Positions 10,871 through 22,925 are shown, counted from the first letter of the stretch. The stretch is 64,000 nucleotides of DNA from Pithys albifrons albifrons (GCF_047495875.1 NC_092467.1:29853066-29917065), one strand, 5' to 3'. Program-made: numbers and translations. Notes: generated by a model not told the origin, from the letters alone.

Positions 10871-11128
10871 CCCAGTGTCAACCTTCCATTCCCACTGTCA
10901 TTTAATAATCCAGCTAAATCCAGCTCCCACCTCTGCCCAGTGCCAACCTTCCATTCCCACTGTCATTTAATAATCCAGCTAAATCCAGCTCCCACCTCTG
11001 CCAGTGCCAACCTTCCATTCCCACTGTCATTTAATAATCCAGCTAAATCCAGATCCCACCTCTGCCAGTGCCAACCTTCCATTCCCACTGTCATTTAATA
11101 ATCCAACCAAATCCAGCTCTGCCCAGGA
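10871..11128. repeat. Minisatellite, 64-65-bp unit, 4 copies
   Basis: Units contain CCAGTGCCAACCTTCCATTC, CCACTGTCATTTAATAATCC and AGCTAAATCCAGCTCCCACC. They start near 10871, 10936, 11000 and 11064. The last copy is truncated and changed (CCAACCAAATCC). Unit identity is very high, which suggests a recent expansion. Confidence 0.93.
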
Positions 11129-12582
11129 CCAGCTCCCTCTGCTGTCCCTCCCACACCTCCCTGCTGCTCTCCCTGCCCTGGTTCCCCTGCACTGTTGTCC
11201 CAGGCAGCTGAAAGAAAGAACTTGTCACCCCTCCACATGGGAAGAGCAAGAACAGGCACCAAGTGACAGACAAGATGCACAAACACAACTCACTGCTGTG
11301 AAAGCAATTAATGGCACTCCTGAAACATTTTTTCTCAGTAAGAGACATTCAGATTCAGCCAATCTGTCACAACCCTCCATTTGTCATTGTCATTTTTACC
11401 ATTGTCACGTTATTTGATGCCATTAAGCAGACAAGAGCGGGTTGTAGGAACAACTGAAATAAGCATAAGTTGATAAAATAAATTAGCTCAGAAATTTGTA
11501 TACACAGATATTAAGTAAAAAGCAAAATGATGTCAAGGTTGAAAGAATTAGGAATTGAATTTTAACCAGCCCACATGTTTATGGCTGATTTGCTGATGAA
11601 TATTTTATTTTTAATAACCTTCCTATCACATTCACTAAAAGGTCTTACCAAGGATGGATCAGTAAACAAATCTGAGGGGGAAAAAAAGGCTGCTCTGAAA
11701 CATAAAACACTTTCAAAGCTCCAACTCCCTTGAGAGTAAGAGTCAAAAGGAACAAAGACAACTCTTAGCATGAAAAGGGAAGGCACGGTGTGACTAAATA
11801 AAAGGGTGATGTTTGATAGGTACAAATTGGATCTGTTTCCTGCTTCATTCCTGCTGCTTAGAAATGTCGAGTCCATATGCAGATCTGCCAGAATGCAGAT
11901 GGGCAGGGGCTCAGGCTCGGGCCTGACTCTGAAATCACCACCTTTGCCCTGTTTGTTTGGAGCTGACACATTCCAGAGGGCTGGGACACACTGCAGTCCA
12001 TGCTGACCACCATTCCCACTGCCACAGGCTGAGGGGCTCTGCTGCATGGGAAGTCTCCCCACATACATTTATTTCATCAAAAGATAATCTCCATTTTCAC
12101 CTTCAAAAAGGGTAGGTAATTATAAATGCATTCTTTTTACTCAAATATTTTAAGCAAGTAATTGTTGCCCATGGGAGAGAGTTTAATTATTTCTGATGAA
12201 CAGCCAAGACACAGAATTGGGAGAACATGACAGGAAGAGTGTGGAAAATGTGTTCCAGTGCTTAATTGTGTGGCTATCTTGCCTTTTCATCCTGAAAAAC
12301 CAGGCATTGATTTTTTCCCCCCTCCCAATTGATTTCACACCATCTTCAGTTTAGTAATACAAAGCGTATCCAAGTGCAGAAGCCTCAGAGCTCCCCGGGC
12401 CAGGGCACCTCTGATTTCCCATCAGGAACAGGCAAATCACATGCAGAGCTCTGGGTGGCTGAGCAGGGAGACAGCTTGGGCTTGACTGTGTGACAGGCTT
12501 GGAATGGAGGAGCCACTTCTTGTCCTGCCCACAACGTGCTCAGCTCAATGGCAGGTGTGGCAGAAAAACAAAATCACAGAAG
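11129..12582. other. Unique DNA, no gene seen
   Basis: Unique sequence, AT-rich from 11400 to 12350. The longest frame (minus, 11562-12068, 168 codons) has no recognisable domain and lies among stop-poor overlapping frames on both strands. No RNA gene or further transposon is recognised. Confidence 0.5.
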
Positions 12583-12908
12583 AGAATCTCAGAATGGTTT
12601 GGGTTGGAACCCCCTGCCAGGGACACCCTTCGGTAGAGCAGGTTGTTCCAACCTGGCCTTGGACACTCCCAGGGATGGGGCAGCGACAGCTTCTCTGGGC
12701 ACCCTGTGCCAGGGCCTGCCCACCCTCACAGGGAAGGACTTCATCCTAATATCCAATCTAACCTGCTCTCTGTCACTGTGAAGCCATTCCCCTGGTCCTG
12801 TCACTCCAGGCTCTGGTAAACAGTCTCTCTTCATCTTTCTTTTAGGCTCCTTTCAGGTACTGGAAAGGCCACAATTGTGTCACCCTGAAGCCTTTACTTT
12901 TCCAGGCC
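12583..12908 (-). mobile_element. CR1 LINE 3' end, 5'-truncated
   Basis: Antisense CR1. It begins with the inverted tail and AGAATGGTTTGGGTTGGAAC, then passes through CTGGCCTTGGACACTCCCAG, GGGGCAGCGACAGCTTCTC, GTGCCAGGGCCTGCCCACC, CTAATATCCAATCTAACC and TTGAAGCC-like GTGAAGCCATTCCC. It extends to TTTACTTTTCCAGGC. Compared with the usual consensus, the segment after TTGGAAC lacks the GGACCTTAAAGATCATC block, a small internal deletion. Confidence 0.93.
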
Positions 12909-13918
12909 ATAAATACCTACAATTTATGGCCTTTACTGAACAGAAATAATAAGGAAACTACACCTTCAGGAGACAGGAGCTGTCCTGCCAAACAGGACAC
13001 AGCCCATCCATAAGCAGGCAGGTTTGGACACCTTGGAGGATGCACAAACCCCTTGACTTGTATGGAATATCTTTCCATAACAGACACACTCTCCTGATTT
13101 TATGCCAGCTGAGTTTTGCCATGTGACCTGGAGCACATGGGTTTATAGTGCTTTTAAGAGAATTAACTATTACTACCACTCATAAATATTTCCTTTGGTT
13201 TCCTGCTCAGTAGCACACATGTACAAAACACCCTTATTTATGGGAAAATGCACTGGGAAAAGTGCCATTCATGTCCTTTGATTTAAAAAGTATTTTGCAT
13301 GTGTTGCTCAGGTGAGTGATTCACATGTAACAAAGAATTCTCTAATGCATCTCCTGGCTCAGGGTTTATCACACACTGAACATTGAACCTAATCATGATG
13401 CATCATACAAGGGCTGATTTGGCATTCACACACTAATGATGCCTGCAGAGAGGGCTGCAGGACAAATCCAGCTCCGTGAGTGGGTACATGACACCACATT
13501 ATGATAAGTGAATGCAGGAGCAGGTTGGACTTGAAAAGAAAAAAGATCAAACAGGAGCAGGAGAAAATGCACCTCAGCACTCTGCGCTCCACGGCGTGTG
13601 CCACAAACAGTGCTGGGCACGACTCCCCCCGGCAGCCTAAAATAGTGCTGAGACAGCAGATCTCATCCCTCCTTCCATGAATTCCCATTGCTCTCTTCCC
13701 AAGAGGGATTCCAGAGTGTTATCTTTCACTTTTCACTTCCAGCACGTTTTGAAAGGAGTTTTCCTGCTCTGTAAGAGAAGAGTGGAAATAGGAGAAATGT
13801 GATGGCAGGGAGCTGATGAAGAAACTCCTCCTGTGCTGCACCCCATTACTGACGCTGGTTCCTCAGGGATGGCCCTTGCTGCAGGTCAGAGGAGCACAAG
13901 GGATGTGTGAGCTGGAAG
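12909..13918. other. Unique DNA, no gene seen
   Basis: No recognisable exon or transposon. A 12-bp palindrome, ATGATGCATCAT, occurs near 13395 but is within chance expectation. A polypyrimidine acceptor-like or donor-like pair is not evident. Confidence 0.5.
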
Positions 13919-14066
13919 AATCACAGAATCATAGAACGGATTGGGTTGGAAAAGCCCTCCAAGATCATCAAGTCCAACCCTTGGTCCAACTCCAGTCCCT
14001 TTACCAGATCATGGCACTCAGTGCCACGGCCAAGCTCAGGTTAAAAACCTCCAGGGATGGTGAAGA
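13919..14066 (-). mobile_element. CR1 LINE 3'-end fragment
   Basis: An antisense CR1 with its tail preserved: TCACAGAATCATAGAACGG, then TTGGGTTGGAAAAGCCCTCC, AAGATCATCAAGTCCAACCC, CCAGATCATGGCACTCAGTG and CCTCCAGGGATGGTG. It is the same subfamily as the plus-strand copy at 18890-19177, whose reverse complement it closely follows. It is truncated after the GGGATGG block. Confidence 0.92.
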
Positions 14067-14611
14067 AGCAGCAGTGCTGTGGCTGCTGGCCCCCAGGAAA
14101 AAGTGGCAGCAGGAGAATGAGGCAGGAATTACTTCAAGAGGAGTGTGGGACCAGCCCTGACCATCCTCAGCCCTCCCTTTCACCAGCATCAATTTGTCCT
14201 GTAACTACAACACAAGTTCAATGCCTTCCTCAGTGTGGGAAAATCCCCAAGTCATGGTAGAGACCAGCACAGGCAAACAGCAAACAAAACCTGCCAAGTG
14301 CACTTGTGACAATCCTGGGTCAGTGACAAATGCCTCAAATTGCTTGGAAATCACTGTAGGCTACACGTCCTGCCTTAAACAGCCACTCAAACTCTGGGAA
14401 ACTCCAAGGAGGGGACAGGAGCAATGCCAGAAGCCTTAAGGAGCAATTTTGCACATCATAAATTACGAAGAGAGAACAATTCACCAGCACTTACAGAGCA
14501 AAACAGACCGGAGTCCTTTGCCAAATTCAGAGAAATAATAAATGCAGTCTCAAATTCTCATAAGGGATAAGCTGCTGAAACCAGTAAGGAGAGTTTATGT
14601 ATGAATTAGAA
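14067..14611. other. Unique spacer between two CR1 copies
   Basis: Unique sequence between two antisense CR1 fragments. Short frames here (60-114 codons) overlap the CR1 copies or each other. Nothing else is recognised. Confidence 0.5.
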
Positions 14612-14935
14612 TAGAATCACAGAATTGCCTGGGTTGGAAGGGACCTTAAAGCTCATCTCATTCCACCCCCTGCCATGGGCAGGGACACCTTCCACTGTCC
14701 CAGACTGCTCCAAGCCCTGTCCAACCTGGCCTTGGACACTTCCAGAGCTGGGGCAGCCACAGCTTCCCTGGGTGACCTGTACCAGGGGCTCACTACCCTC
14801 ACTGTACTTTTTCCTAGTATCTAATCCATATCTACTCTCAGTTTGAAGCCATTCCCTCTTGTCCTGTCGCTACAAGCTCTTCTAAACCACCCCCTTCCAT
14901 CTTCCTTGCAGGCTCCATTCAGGCACTGGAAGGGT
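14612..14935 (-). mobile_element. CR1 LINE 3' end, 5'-truncated
   Basis: Antisense CR1: TAGAATCACAGAATTGCCTGG, TTGGAAGGGACCTTAAAGC, CCTGCCATGGGCAGGGACAC, CAAGCCCTGTCCAACCTGG, GGGGCAGCCACAGCTTCCC, ATTCCCTCTTGTCCTGTCGC and GCTCCATTCAGGCACTGGAA. The near-consensus sequence suggests a moderately young copy. It is non-coding. Confidence 0.94.
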
Positions 14936-16089
14936 AGCTTATCCTTAAGGAAAATATGAACAGCCTTGACTAGCAACTCTCCAAGAACAATTACAAATCC
15001 TCCCAAAGAAAACCTGGGCTGAATTTGTTGGTGGTCACCCCTTGGTTACAAAACCCTTGCTGGGTTCAATCCTGTTGGTTTGCTCATGTTCTTATCAAAG
15101 GTGACAGTGAAATTCCAGCTCATGAAGTGCCTGTACAAACACACCTCATGGATGGGCAGAGCTGGAGGAGCACCCAGAGGGTGAGCTGGTGTTCCTCCAT
15201 CCCTCTGTTCCTGAAATAACATATGGGGAGCTTTGATGGTTGCTCTGAACTAACAACTGCCCAGAACTATTATTATCTCTACTCCTTCCAAAAACACTCA
15301 TCGTTGAGCCTTCCAGAGCATAATCCTAATTTAATGAGGCACCTGTTTCACAGGAAACTCTGCACCCCCTGCAATCACACAAAGAGGGGTTTGCAACCTG
15401 GCTGAAATAAACCCAAAATATTGTTACTCTGCATTTGATCTGTTCGGGGGTTTTTTTAAGATTTTCTCCCCTATTGTTGTTTGTGAGGGTTTTTTCTCAT
15501 TCCCAGATCCTTCAGATGTCACATCACATTGCTCATCAGCACAGAAAGTGCAGATCACATCTGAAAAAACTCTCTATGAGGAGAATAATTCCCTCACAAG
15601 AGCTGAAAACTGCACGTGCCAAGCATCAGGCTTTGCACTTCTTCCTCTTCCTTTCCATCCCTTTTATCATCTGTGAGATTCACCTCCCAGTCTGCATTTT
15701 GTGCAGCTTTATGGCATAACAAATCCATGCTAAAACTACTTGTTTCCTGACTTAAGAAAAGTACAGAGTATTGGTAAAAGTCCAGTATATCATTTCAACC
15801 ATCCACCTGCCAATATAAGATTATTTTTCACAGTGTCTATTTATTTTCATACTTCCCCCATCTGACTGATGCCCTGAGAGGTGTGATTACACCACCACAT
15901 CCTCTTTGCTGTGAAGAACCGCTGTCAAACACCCCCAAATTTGTATTTATTTTTCATATTAGCAAACTTCACTGCAAACTTACATCTGTTTCCTTCCATT
16001 GCCCTCCTGCTCTGCTCTCTCAGCACCAGCTGTGAGTTCCCACCGAGCTCTCCTAAGCCACACACTCACCTGCGGTTGTGTTTTCAAGG
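14936..16089. other. Unique DNA, perhaps grading into old LINE
   Basis: No clear feature from 14936 to about 15900. From 15900 to 16089 the pyrimidine-biased sequence could be the continuation of the old antisense CR1 body called at 16090-16720, but I cannot align it with confidence. Confidence 0.4.
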
Positions 16090-16720
16090 TGAAGCCACTT
16101 TGTTACCTTTTTGCCCACGTTCCCTATTACCCTCTTCTTTATTATCTGCAAATCTTCTCCAACCGAGATCATTAATTTGCACGGTTACTCCCTCTCCCAG
16201 CTCATTAATGAAGAGGTTAACTAAAACTGGACCTAACACCTTTCCCAGAGCAGCCCATTAGGTTCCTCTCCTGCCTGCAGTCCTGGGCTATCCATCATTC
16301 AGCTTCTGCTGCGCAGGCTCCTGGCTGTGCTTCACATCACAGCCCTCGCTAAACTAATTTGTCAAATAGATTTCTTGAAATGCGATACCAAATGCTTTGG
16401 AAAAATCCGAATTTATGACATTAATTACATTACCTGCTGCCAAAAGAGGCAGTGATTCTGTTTTAAGCCACAGTGTGCTTCCTCAGTGGGATTTACTTTT
16501 CATAAACTTGTATTCTTTGCTGCACTCGGTTTCACTGGCCTTCTAACACCAGTGATTTTAGCTCCATTTATTTCACTGATGATAGAAGATACTTTTCAAA
16601 TGGAACTGCCAGAATCACTTTACATACTGTTTTCAAAGTGATAGTCTATTAGCTTTTCACCAGGTAACCCATGATTGCTCCAATTTTATCAGCTCCCCTT
16701 TACTCTAATTTGCCCCTTTT
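16090..16720 (-). mobile_element. Ancient diverged CR1-type LINE body, antisense
   Basis: The order of degenerate motifs follows the antisense of an old CR1 reverse-transcriptase region. TTATCTGCAAATC and CTCATTAATGAAGAGGTTAAC come first, then ACTGGACCTAACACC, ATACCAAATGCTTTGGAAAA followed by ATCCGAATTTATGAC, and TTTACTTTTCATAAACTTG. These correspond to the familiar antisense blocks around 'atcattaatgaagatgttaa', 'tcaaatgcctt...aaatc' and 'tttcacaaatccatgctg'. Many frameshifts and stops exist, so no protein is encoded. An L2-type parent cannot be excluded. Confidence 0.5.
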
Positions 16721-18889
16721 GTTTACCCAGAGACTGCTAATTAAATCCCTGCAGGTGAAGTTCATTCCTCTGCTGAAGACAACATCAGCGTGTTTATCTT
16801 TCAAGTTGTGTTTCCAATGGCAGAGAAGGATTTGCTTCTACATTAAAGAGGAAACAGGAGCAGTGGGGGCTGCGGGGCTGCCCCAGGAACCCACCCTGGT
16901 CCCTGAGGACCCACCCCAAGGGCACTGCCCTACAGCCCTCAGTTGAAAATCCCACTTAATGCCAACTTAGACACACCGTCACACTTTTAGCACCCCTCCA
17001 GTCTCTGTCCAACGCTTCAGCCACGCAGACATCCCAGGGCTTGCCCCAGTTCCTGCTTCAGAAGGTGCTAATTACATCAAGGCTTGTAACTGTGCACCTC
17101 TAAATATCAGACAAGCCCATCAGCTCCTCCACTGCTGAGTCTCCAGTTTAACTCCTTAGGCCCTGGAACTCCACAGCATGTGGCCTTCCTGAGCGACAAA
17201 GGTGCTGCTCCCCACCCTCCATCACTTACATCCACATTTATTGCCTCCAGCCTTCCCAGGATATTCCTGCATGCCAGAGAAAACACATGTAATAACCCTC
17301 CAGAACTAGTGGCCAAAATACAGCCCCATCAAAAACAAATGACGATCAATACTAATTCCCTGGAGCCAGAAACCAATCTTTGTCTTCACTATAGCAATGT
17401 TCAAAAAGTTTTTTAGCACCTTAGCCATTTGAATTACTATTAAATAAACCCTTCTCATAATTTGTTACAGGCCTGCTCTCCACCTTGAACTTCCTTCTCC
17501 TTTATAGATTATTTCTAAGGGAGTTTCTTTTTCTTCTTTTTGCTGACTCCCAACTCCAGCTTACCTTTGTTCTTTTGCATTTAACTCAGCTCTGTATTCC
17601 TCTTTCACTACTCTGGACTTTCAACATACACTGTTAGCCTCAGTCTCTGAGAAGTCCCTCTTTAAGGCACAGCATCGCTGATTGTTCCAGATTTCCCTTC
17701 CAGCCATCCCACTTTACCTCCTCAAACTTTCTCAATTCTTCAAAATACGGTTCCCTGAAGCCTTTGTGTTGCAGCTTTCTGTGAACTAATACATTGCCTC
17801 TTTTATCCTGGCTTTTCATTTTCGGCTCCATTGTGCTGCTGCGTTTGTGGCTGAGCAAACCCACCCGGTACAATTTCCCAGCTGGAGCTACAAAGGTGCA
17901 GGATGGGACAGAGACACAGCCCAGCTCGTCACTGTTAACCCATCAGCTTCCAACCCATCCACCTTCCCCTTCCTCTGGCTCTTGCCTGCCTGTCATCTCA
18001 TTTTTGGATGGATAACTGGGATGAAGTGCATGGCTCTTTTTCATGGAGTGTGGAACCCCCACCAAACTCATTAAAAGCCTATAATGAATTTAATGTAAAC
18101 ATATTTAACACAGGTTAAATAACCCAGTGGGAAAATATGAGGAAAACAGAAGCACAAAGGCCAGATTTACAGCAGTCCCTGGCTGAGGCATCAAGGGTTT
18201 GTACTCCCAGTTTTCCTAAGCAGCAGACTAAATGATAGATACTCTTTTATTCTCAGCAGCAATTTCTGTTTGGGCTAAACCAGTGTGTAGTTTCAGACCT
18301 TCTCTATTTACAATGAAGAAAATGAATGAAGAAAAGGGCTCAAAATGAAAGGATAGTTATGTACACCATAACAGCTAATGACTAGCACATACTTTAGGGA
18401 TATGGAAGCTGTGAGGAGATTACATTATTGTCTCAGGATAAGAGATGATGGTCATTTAAAGCCATGTACATTCTCCAGGTGGCTATGTCTTGTTAGCTGT
18501 CATTCCAACAGTAGAGAAATAATTCCTGTGTCCTTTCAGTGAGCAGCTCAGATTTGCTTTTGTGGCTCCTCATGCAAATTTTGGCTTTGGTTTGAATAAA
18601 CTCACAGCCTCCCTTCTGCCCATTGCCTGCAGTGCTTTGCATCCACCCTCATGTCCTCCGTGCTCAAAGGCAGCACCTCTGCTGAGCACAGTGTGGTGCA
18701 TTGCAGGGATTGGTCCCCAGTGCAGCCACAGGCACAGCTCAGCCCAGCCCCGCAGGTGGGGACCAAGTCCCACATGGACCTTCTCCCAAGCTGTGCCCTG
18801 GCCCAGGACCTCCAGGTACTCTGACAGAAGCAAATGCTCTGATGGGTCCTGCTGGACCAACCACAATTATCACAGAATCATTCTCCCAG
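16721..18889. other. Unique DNA, no gene seen
   Basis: From 17400 to 17880 the plus strand is pyrimidine-rich. The minus strand has a 77-codon frame (17640-17873) with many charged residues, which may be a relic of an old element; I do not recognise it. 18080-18570 is AT-rich and featureless. 18600-18870 is GC-richer. A POU octamer ATGCAAAT lies at 18572-18579. Confidence 0.45.
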
Positions 18890-19177
18890 GCACTCAGCAA
18901 TAGGACAAGGGGGCACGATGGGCTCAAGCTCTGCCAGGGGAAATTGAAGTTGGAGATCAGGAAAAAATTCTTTGCAGAGAGAGTGCTCAGGCATTGGAAT
19001 GGACTGCCCAGAGAGGGGGTGGATTCCCCATCCCTGGAGGGTTTGAAACTGAGCATGGCCGTGGCACTGAGTGCCATGATCTGGTAAAGGGACTGGAGTT
19101 GGACCAAGGGTTGGACTTGATGATCTCAGAGGACTTTTCCAACCCAATCCATTCTATGATTCTGTGATTCTATGATT
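18890..19177 (+). mobile_element. CR1 LINE 3' end with intact tail
   Basis: Sense CR1: GCAATAGGACAAGGGGGCAC, GCTCAAGCTCTGCCAGGGG, ATTCTTTGCAGAGAGAGTGC, GGCATTGGAATGGACTGCCC, CCATCCCTGGAGGGTTTG, GTTGGACTTGATGATCTCAG and CTTTTCCAACCC. It ends in three octamers of the ATTCTATG/ATTCTGTG type. It abuts an antisense copy at 19178 directly. Confidence 0.95.
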
Positions 19178-19454
19178 AAGGCTAGAAAGAAATTTCAAAA
19201 TTATCCAGTCCAACAGTTCACCCAGCACTGCTGAGGCCACCACTAACCCACGTCCCCAAGTGCCACATCTACCTGTCTTACACTCCACCACGGGCAGACT
19301 GTGCCAGGGCTTGACAATCCTTTTGGTGAAGAAACTTTCCCTGATATCCAACCTAAACCTCCCCTGGTGCAACTTGGGCCAGTTCCTCTTGTCCTGTTGC
19401 TTGTTACAAGGGAGAAAAGACTGACCCCCCCACCACTTACCCCCCTCACAGCTG
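19178..19454 (-). mobile_element. CR1 LINE 3' end, antisense, tail to tail
   Basis: An antisense CR1 of a different, older-looking subtype: TTATCCAGTCCAACAGTTC, CCCAGCACTGCTGAGGCC, CCAAGTGCCACATCTACC, TGTGCCAGGGCTTGACAATC, CTTTTGGTGAAGAAACTTTC and TGGTGCAACTTGGGCCAG. The final part is AGGGAGAAAAGACTGACC. Its own octamer tail is missing at the junction with the sense copy, so the pair probably arose by insertion of one element at the tail of the other. Confidence 0.93.
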
Positions 19455-21459
19455 AATATAAGGGCTAAGCTGTTAAAAAATGTCACACCCACAGTGAATT
19501 TTGGGTGCAGACACCCTGTGCAGATGAATTCCTTCCAGGGACCAGGGGCTGGAGCTCCTTCCCAGCCCAGGGGCAGCAGAGCCTGCCTGGCAGTGGGACT
19601 TCAGCTCTCACTCTCAGAATATCCGAGGAGGGTGGTGTGATTCCAACTCTCCTCACAGTCACTCTTTGGAGAACAGAGAATTAACCCAAGCAGTTCACAA
19701 AACCCTGTATTTTTCTGAGTGAGTTGTTGTGCAAACTCTCTCACCCACACAGATGAGCTGAGCACTCAGGAGGAGGTGGGACCCCCACACCTTGTGCTCT
19801 GGAGTCCTGGTGGTGTCTCAGGGTGGGTTACTTTCCAGCTAAAAACTGAATTACTAGTCATATTCAAAAGAAAGAGGATTTAGATAGGAAATAAATAACA
19901 TTTTACCTTTAATTTGTTCTTCAATCTCACGCTCCTCCTGCGCTCCTCTGGACGTCCCTCAATAAATAATAAACTCACCATGCCACAACAATCTGCATGT
20001 TCACTCCCCTACCAAAAGCACTGAGTGCTCTGAGCAATCTCATGTTGTCCCAGCAATCACTCTGAAGTGCAATTTTGTCCTTCTCTTCTCTCCTAATCCC
20101 GTGCAACACAACCAGAATGGCAGCACTTTCCTCCTTTTTATTGTGACATTTTAAAACCACTTGTTCTCCTGTGAAAATCTGTTGGGATTATACTGAGCTA
20201 CAGAGTCTCACTGTTCATCCATAATTTCAATTTGGGTTTAGAGCTTTTTAGCCTCACCTTAAGAGTCCATGAAAAACATAAAGCACAACTAAGTTTTTTC
20301 AGTAAATTTTTTTTAGGCACCATTAGAAAAAAGAACATACAAGACCCATGAATTGTTTTGGCTCACCAAGGGAGGTTTCTCCCACCTGTTCTCTTATTCC
20401 TCCTTCAGCAGGAGGCTGAAAAGAGCAGTTAGAACCTCTAAATATGTAAAACATATTGTCTCAAGACTCTGGCCCTTCTGAAGGACAGAAGAGAAATATC
20501 CTATCTGTGATGACTCACTGATTTACAAAATTTTATAGGGTGTTCAGATGACACTGTAATGAGTTCATTCAGATGTGCATATTAAAACAAATTAATAGAA
20601 GATTGACATTTAACTATCTCAGGAATAGATACTTTAATACCTTCTCTATCTTTATTCTGTGATTGCTCAAACATATTTGTGAAAAAGAAGTTGAAGCCTA
20701 AAAAGGCACCAAAACTAAGAGGTTAAAAACAGATTTAAAAAAAAAGGCAGGTGGAGAAATTGCTCTTTCTTGTAGTGGTTGTCTACTGGGTAATAAATGC
20801 CACAGGATTTATGCCATTTTGGAAAAGATACTGTAGAAAACAAAATATTGCAGGTTTAAGTATCTTAATTACGGAAATTTCATATTCAATGAACTCTCGC
20901 CAAAATAAACTGTTCACATTATCTGAAAAGCAAATGTTAATTAAAACTCTATCTTGATAGCCTTCCTGGCTCTCAAGGCATCCTGCAGGAGGCAGATTAA
21001 ACGAGGTGCTCCAGCTGCACTGAGGCCTCCAGCAGTGGGTTCACTCCATGGCCCTGATGGACGAGGGGCCAGAGGGAGTCAATGGGCTCTGATGGCCTCG
21101 GCAGCACCTCAGCTTTTGGCCTCTAATGTTTGGGATCTACAGTTCATATCTCATGGACTCTGTTACAGCTGAGAATCATTTCCTGCAAAACCCTACAATA
21201 AACAAAAGAGTGAGTTCCAAACATTAATTAGCTGCTTAACACAAAGATAGCCACTTATCATCAGACCCAGTGCATGCAATAATTAAAGCCATAAAGAACA
21301 GGGGACACATTAATATTTGTGTAGTGTGTGTGGGCTCTGAGGAGGTTACAGAAGAGGCCAGCAAGTTCTCACCCACCTTCAGGTGGGAGTCAGAGAAGTC
21401 ACTCACCTGCTCTGTACCATTTCCACAAATCCAAGAACATTAATACAGTAACACCTGTC
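19455..21459. other. Unique DNA, no gene seen
   Basis: AT-rich unique sequence from 19840 to 20960, then a GC-richer patch at 20990-21130. A 68-codon plus frame at 20751-20957 has a hydrophobic N-terminus but no recognised family. No repeats are recognised. Confidence 0.5.
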
Positions 21460-22328
21460 AGGACAGGGGTGACCCACTGCTCAGCTCCCCCAGGGCAGGG
21501 GTGACCCACTGCTCAGCTCCCCCAGGAGAGGGGTGACCCACAGCTTGGCTCCTCCACTGCAGGGGTGACCCACTGCTCAGTTCCTCCAGGAGAGGGGTGA
21601 CCCACGGCTCAGCTCCTCCTGTGCAGGGGTGACCCACTGCTCAGCTCCCCCAGGAGAGGGGTGACCCACTGCTCAGCTCCCCCAGGAGAGGGGTGACCCA
21701 CTGCTCAGCTCCCCCAGGAGAGGGGTGACCCACTGCTCAGCTCCCCCAGTGCAGGGGTGACCCACTGCTCAGCTCCCCCAGGGCAGGGGTGACCCACTGC
21801 TCAGCTCCTCCAGGGCAGGGGTGACCCACTGCTCAGCTCCTCCAGGAGAGGGGTGACCCACTGCTCAGCTCCCCCAGGAGAGGGGTGACCCACTGCTCAG
21901 CTCCCCCTGTGCAGGGGTGACCCACTGCTCAGTTCCCCCAGGAGAGGGGTGACCCACTGCTCAGCTCCCCCAGGAGAGGGGTGACCCACTGCTCAGCTCC
22001 TCCAGGGCAGGGGTGACCCACTGCTCAGCTCCTCCAGGAGAGGGGTGACCCACAGCTTGGCTCCTCCACTGCAGGGGTGACCCACTGCTCAGTTCCCCCA
22101 GGAGAGGGGTGACCCACTGCTCAGCTCCCCCTGTGCAGGGGTGACCCACTGCTCAACTCCCCCAGTGCAGGGGTGACCCACTACTCAGCTCCCCCAGGAG
22201 AGGGGTGACCCACTGCTCAGCTCTCCCAGGAGAGGGGTGACCCACTGCTCAGCTCCTCCAGGGCAGGGGTGACCCACTGCTCAGCTCCCCCAGTGCAGGG
22301 GTGACCCACTGCTCAGCTCCCCCAGGTT
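21460..22328. repeat. Minisatellite, 32-bp unit, about 27 copies
   Basis: The unit is AGGGGTGACCCACTGCTCAG followed by CTCCCCCAGGAG, with a strict 32-bp period. Variants differ in the link before the G-run (CAGGAGA, CAGGGCA, CAGTGCA, TGTGCA, CACTGCA). A distinctive variant reading CCACAGCTTGGCTCC sits near 21539 and again near 22051, exactly 512 bp (16 units) apart, with matching neighbours. This suggests a block duplication within the array. It has no unique spacers and so is not CRISPR-like. Confidence 0.97.
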
Positions 22329-22925
22329 TGGGGGCAGATGTTCAGTGCTGTGTCCTGCACATGTTTGTCTCTTCAGGGACATATAATGGATGATGCATAA
22401 AAGCACAAGTAAAGCCCTGCTCTAACAGCAGAATCCTGCAGCAATGGAAACACAGGTACATGGGCTTATGAAGGCATATAAAAATGCATCCAGGGATGCT
22501 GGGAATGCCTGTGCAGCCTGTGGCAAAGCCTGATGTTCCAGGCCCTCACTGCCAGAGCCACTGCAGCCAAGGCAATTAAGAAAGCACAAGCAAACCTTGA
22601 TGAAGTCAAAAAATGACCTTCCCTCCACATCAGTTCATGCCTCCCAATCTGACACACCTGAATTAGGCCTGAATGTGGGAGCTCAGTCATCTCCACTCAA
22701 AGCAGAAAGAACAATGATCCATCCCCCCAGTCCCTGGAAAGTCTATTCCTCTTCGTAATCTGTAGGTGAAATTTGGCCAATTATACTCCTACTTTGAATG
22801 CCTTGTTCAGTTATGGGCTGAATCCACCTCCTCCCTCCCCAGGAAGAGAGTTGTACTGTCATCCTCCAAATAGTTTTGGAGAAGGAGGTCAGGCCAGACT
22901 TAGGAGAACCTTGGGTATAAATCCT
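22329..22925. other. Unique DNA, no gene seen
   Basis: Unique sequence between the minisatellite and a CR1 piece. Minus-strand frames of 68-81 codons show no recognisable domain. Confidence 0.5.

Noticed and set aside
13395..13406. Perfect 12-bp palindrome ATGATGCATCAT
   Set aside because: Palindromes of this length are expected several times in 64 kb by chance.
21460..22328. Regular 32-bp repeats resembling a CRISPR array
   Set aside because: Repeats are directly adjacent, with no unique spacers and no cas genes, in a vertebrate sequence. It is a minisatellite.
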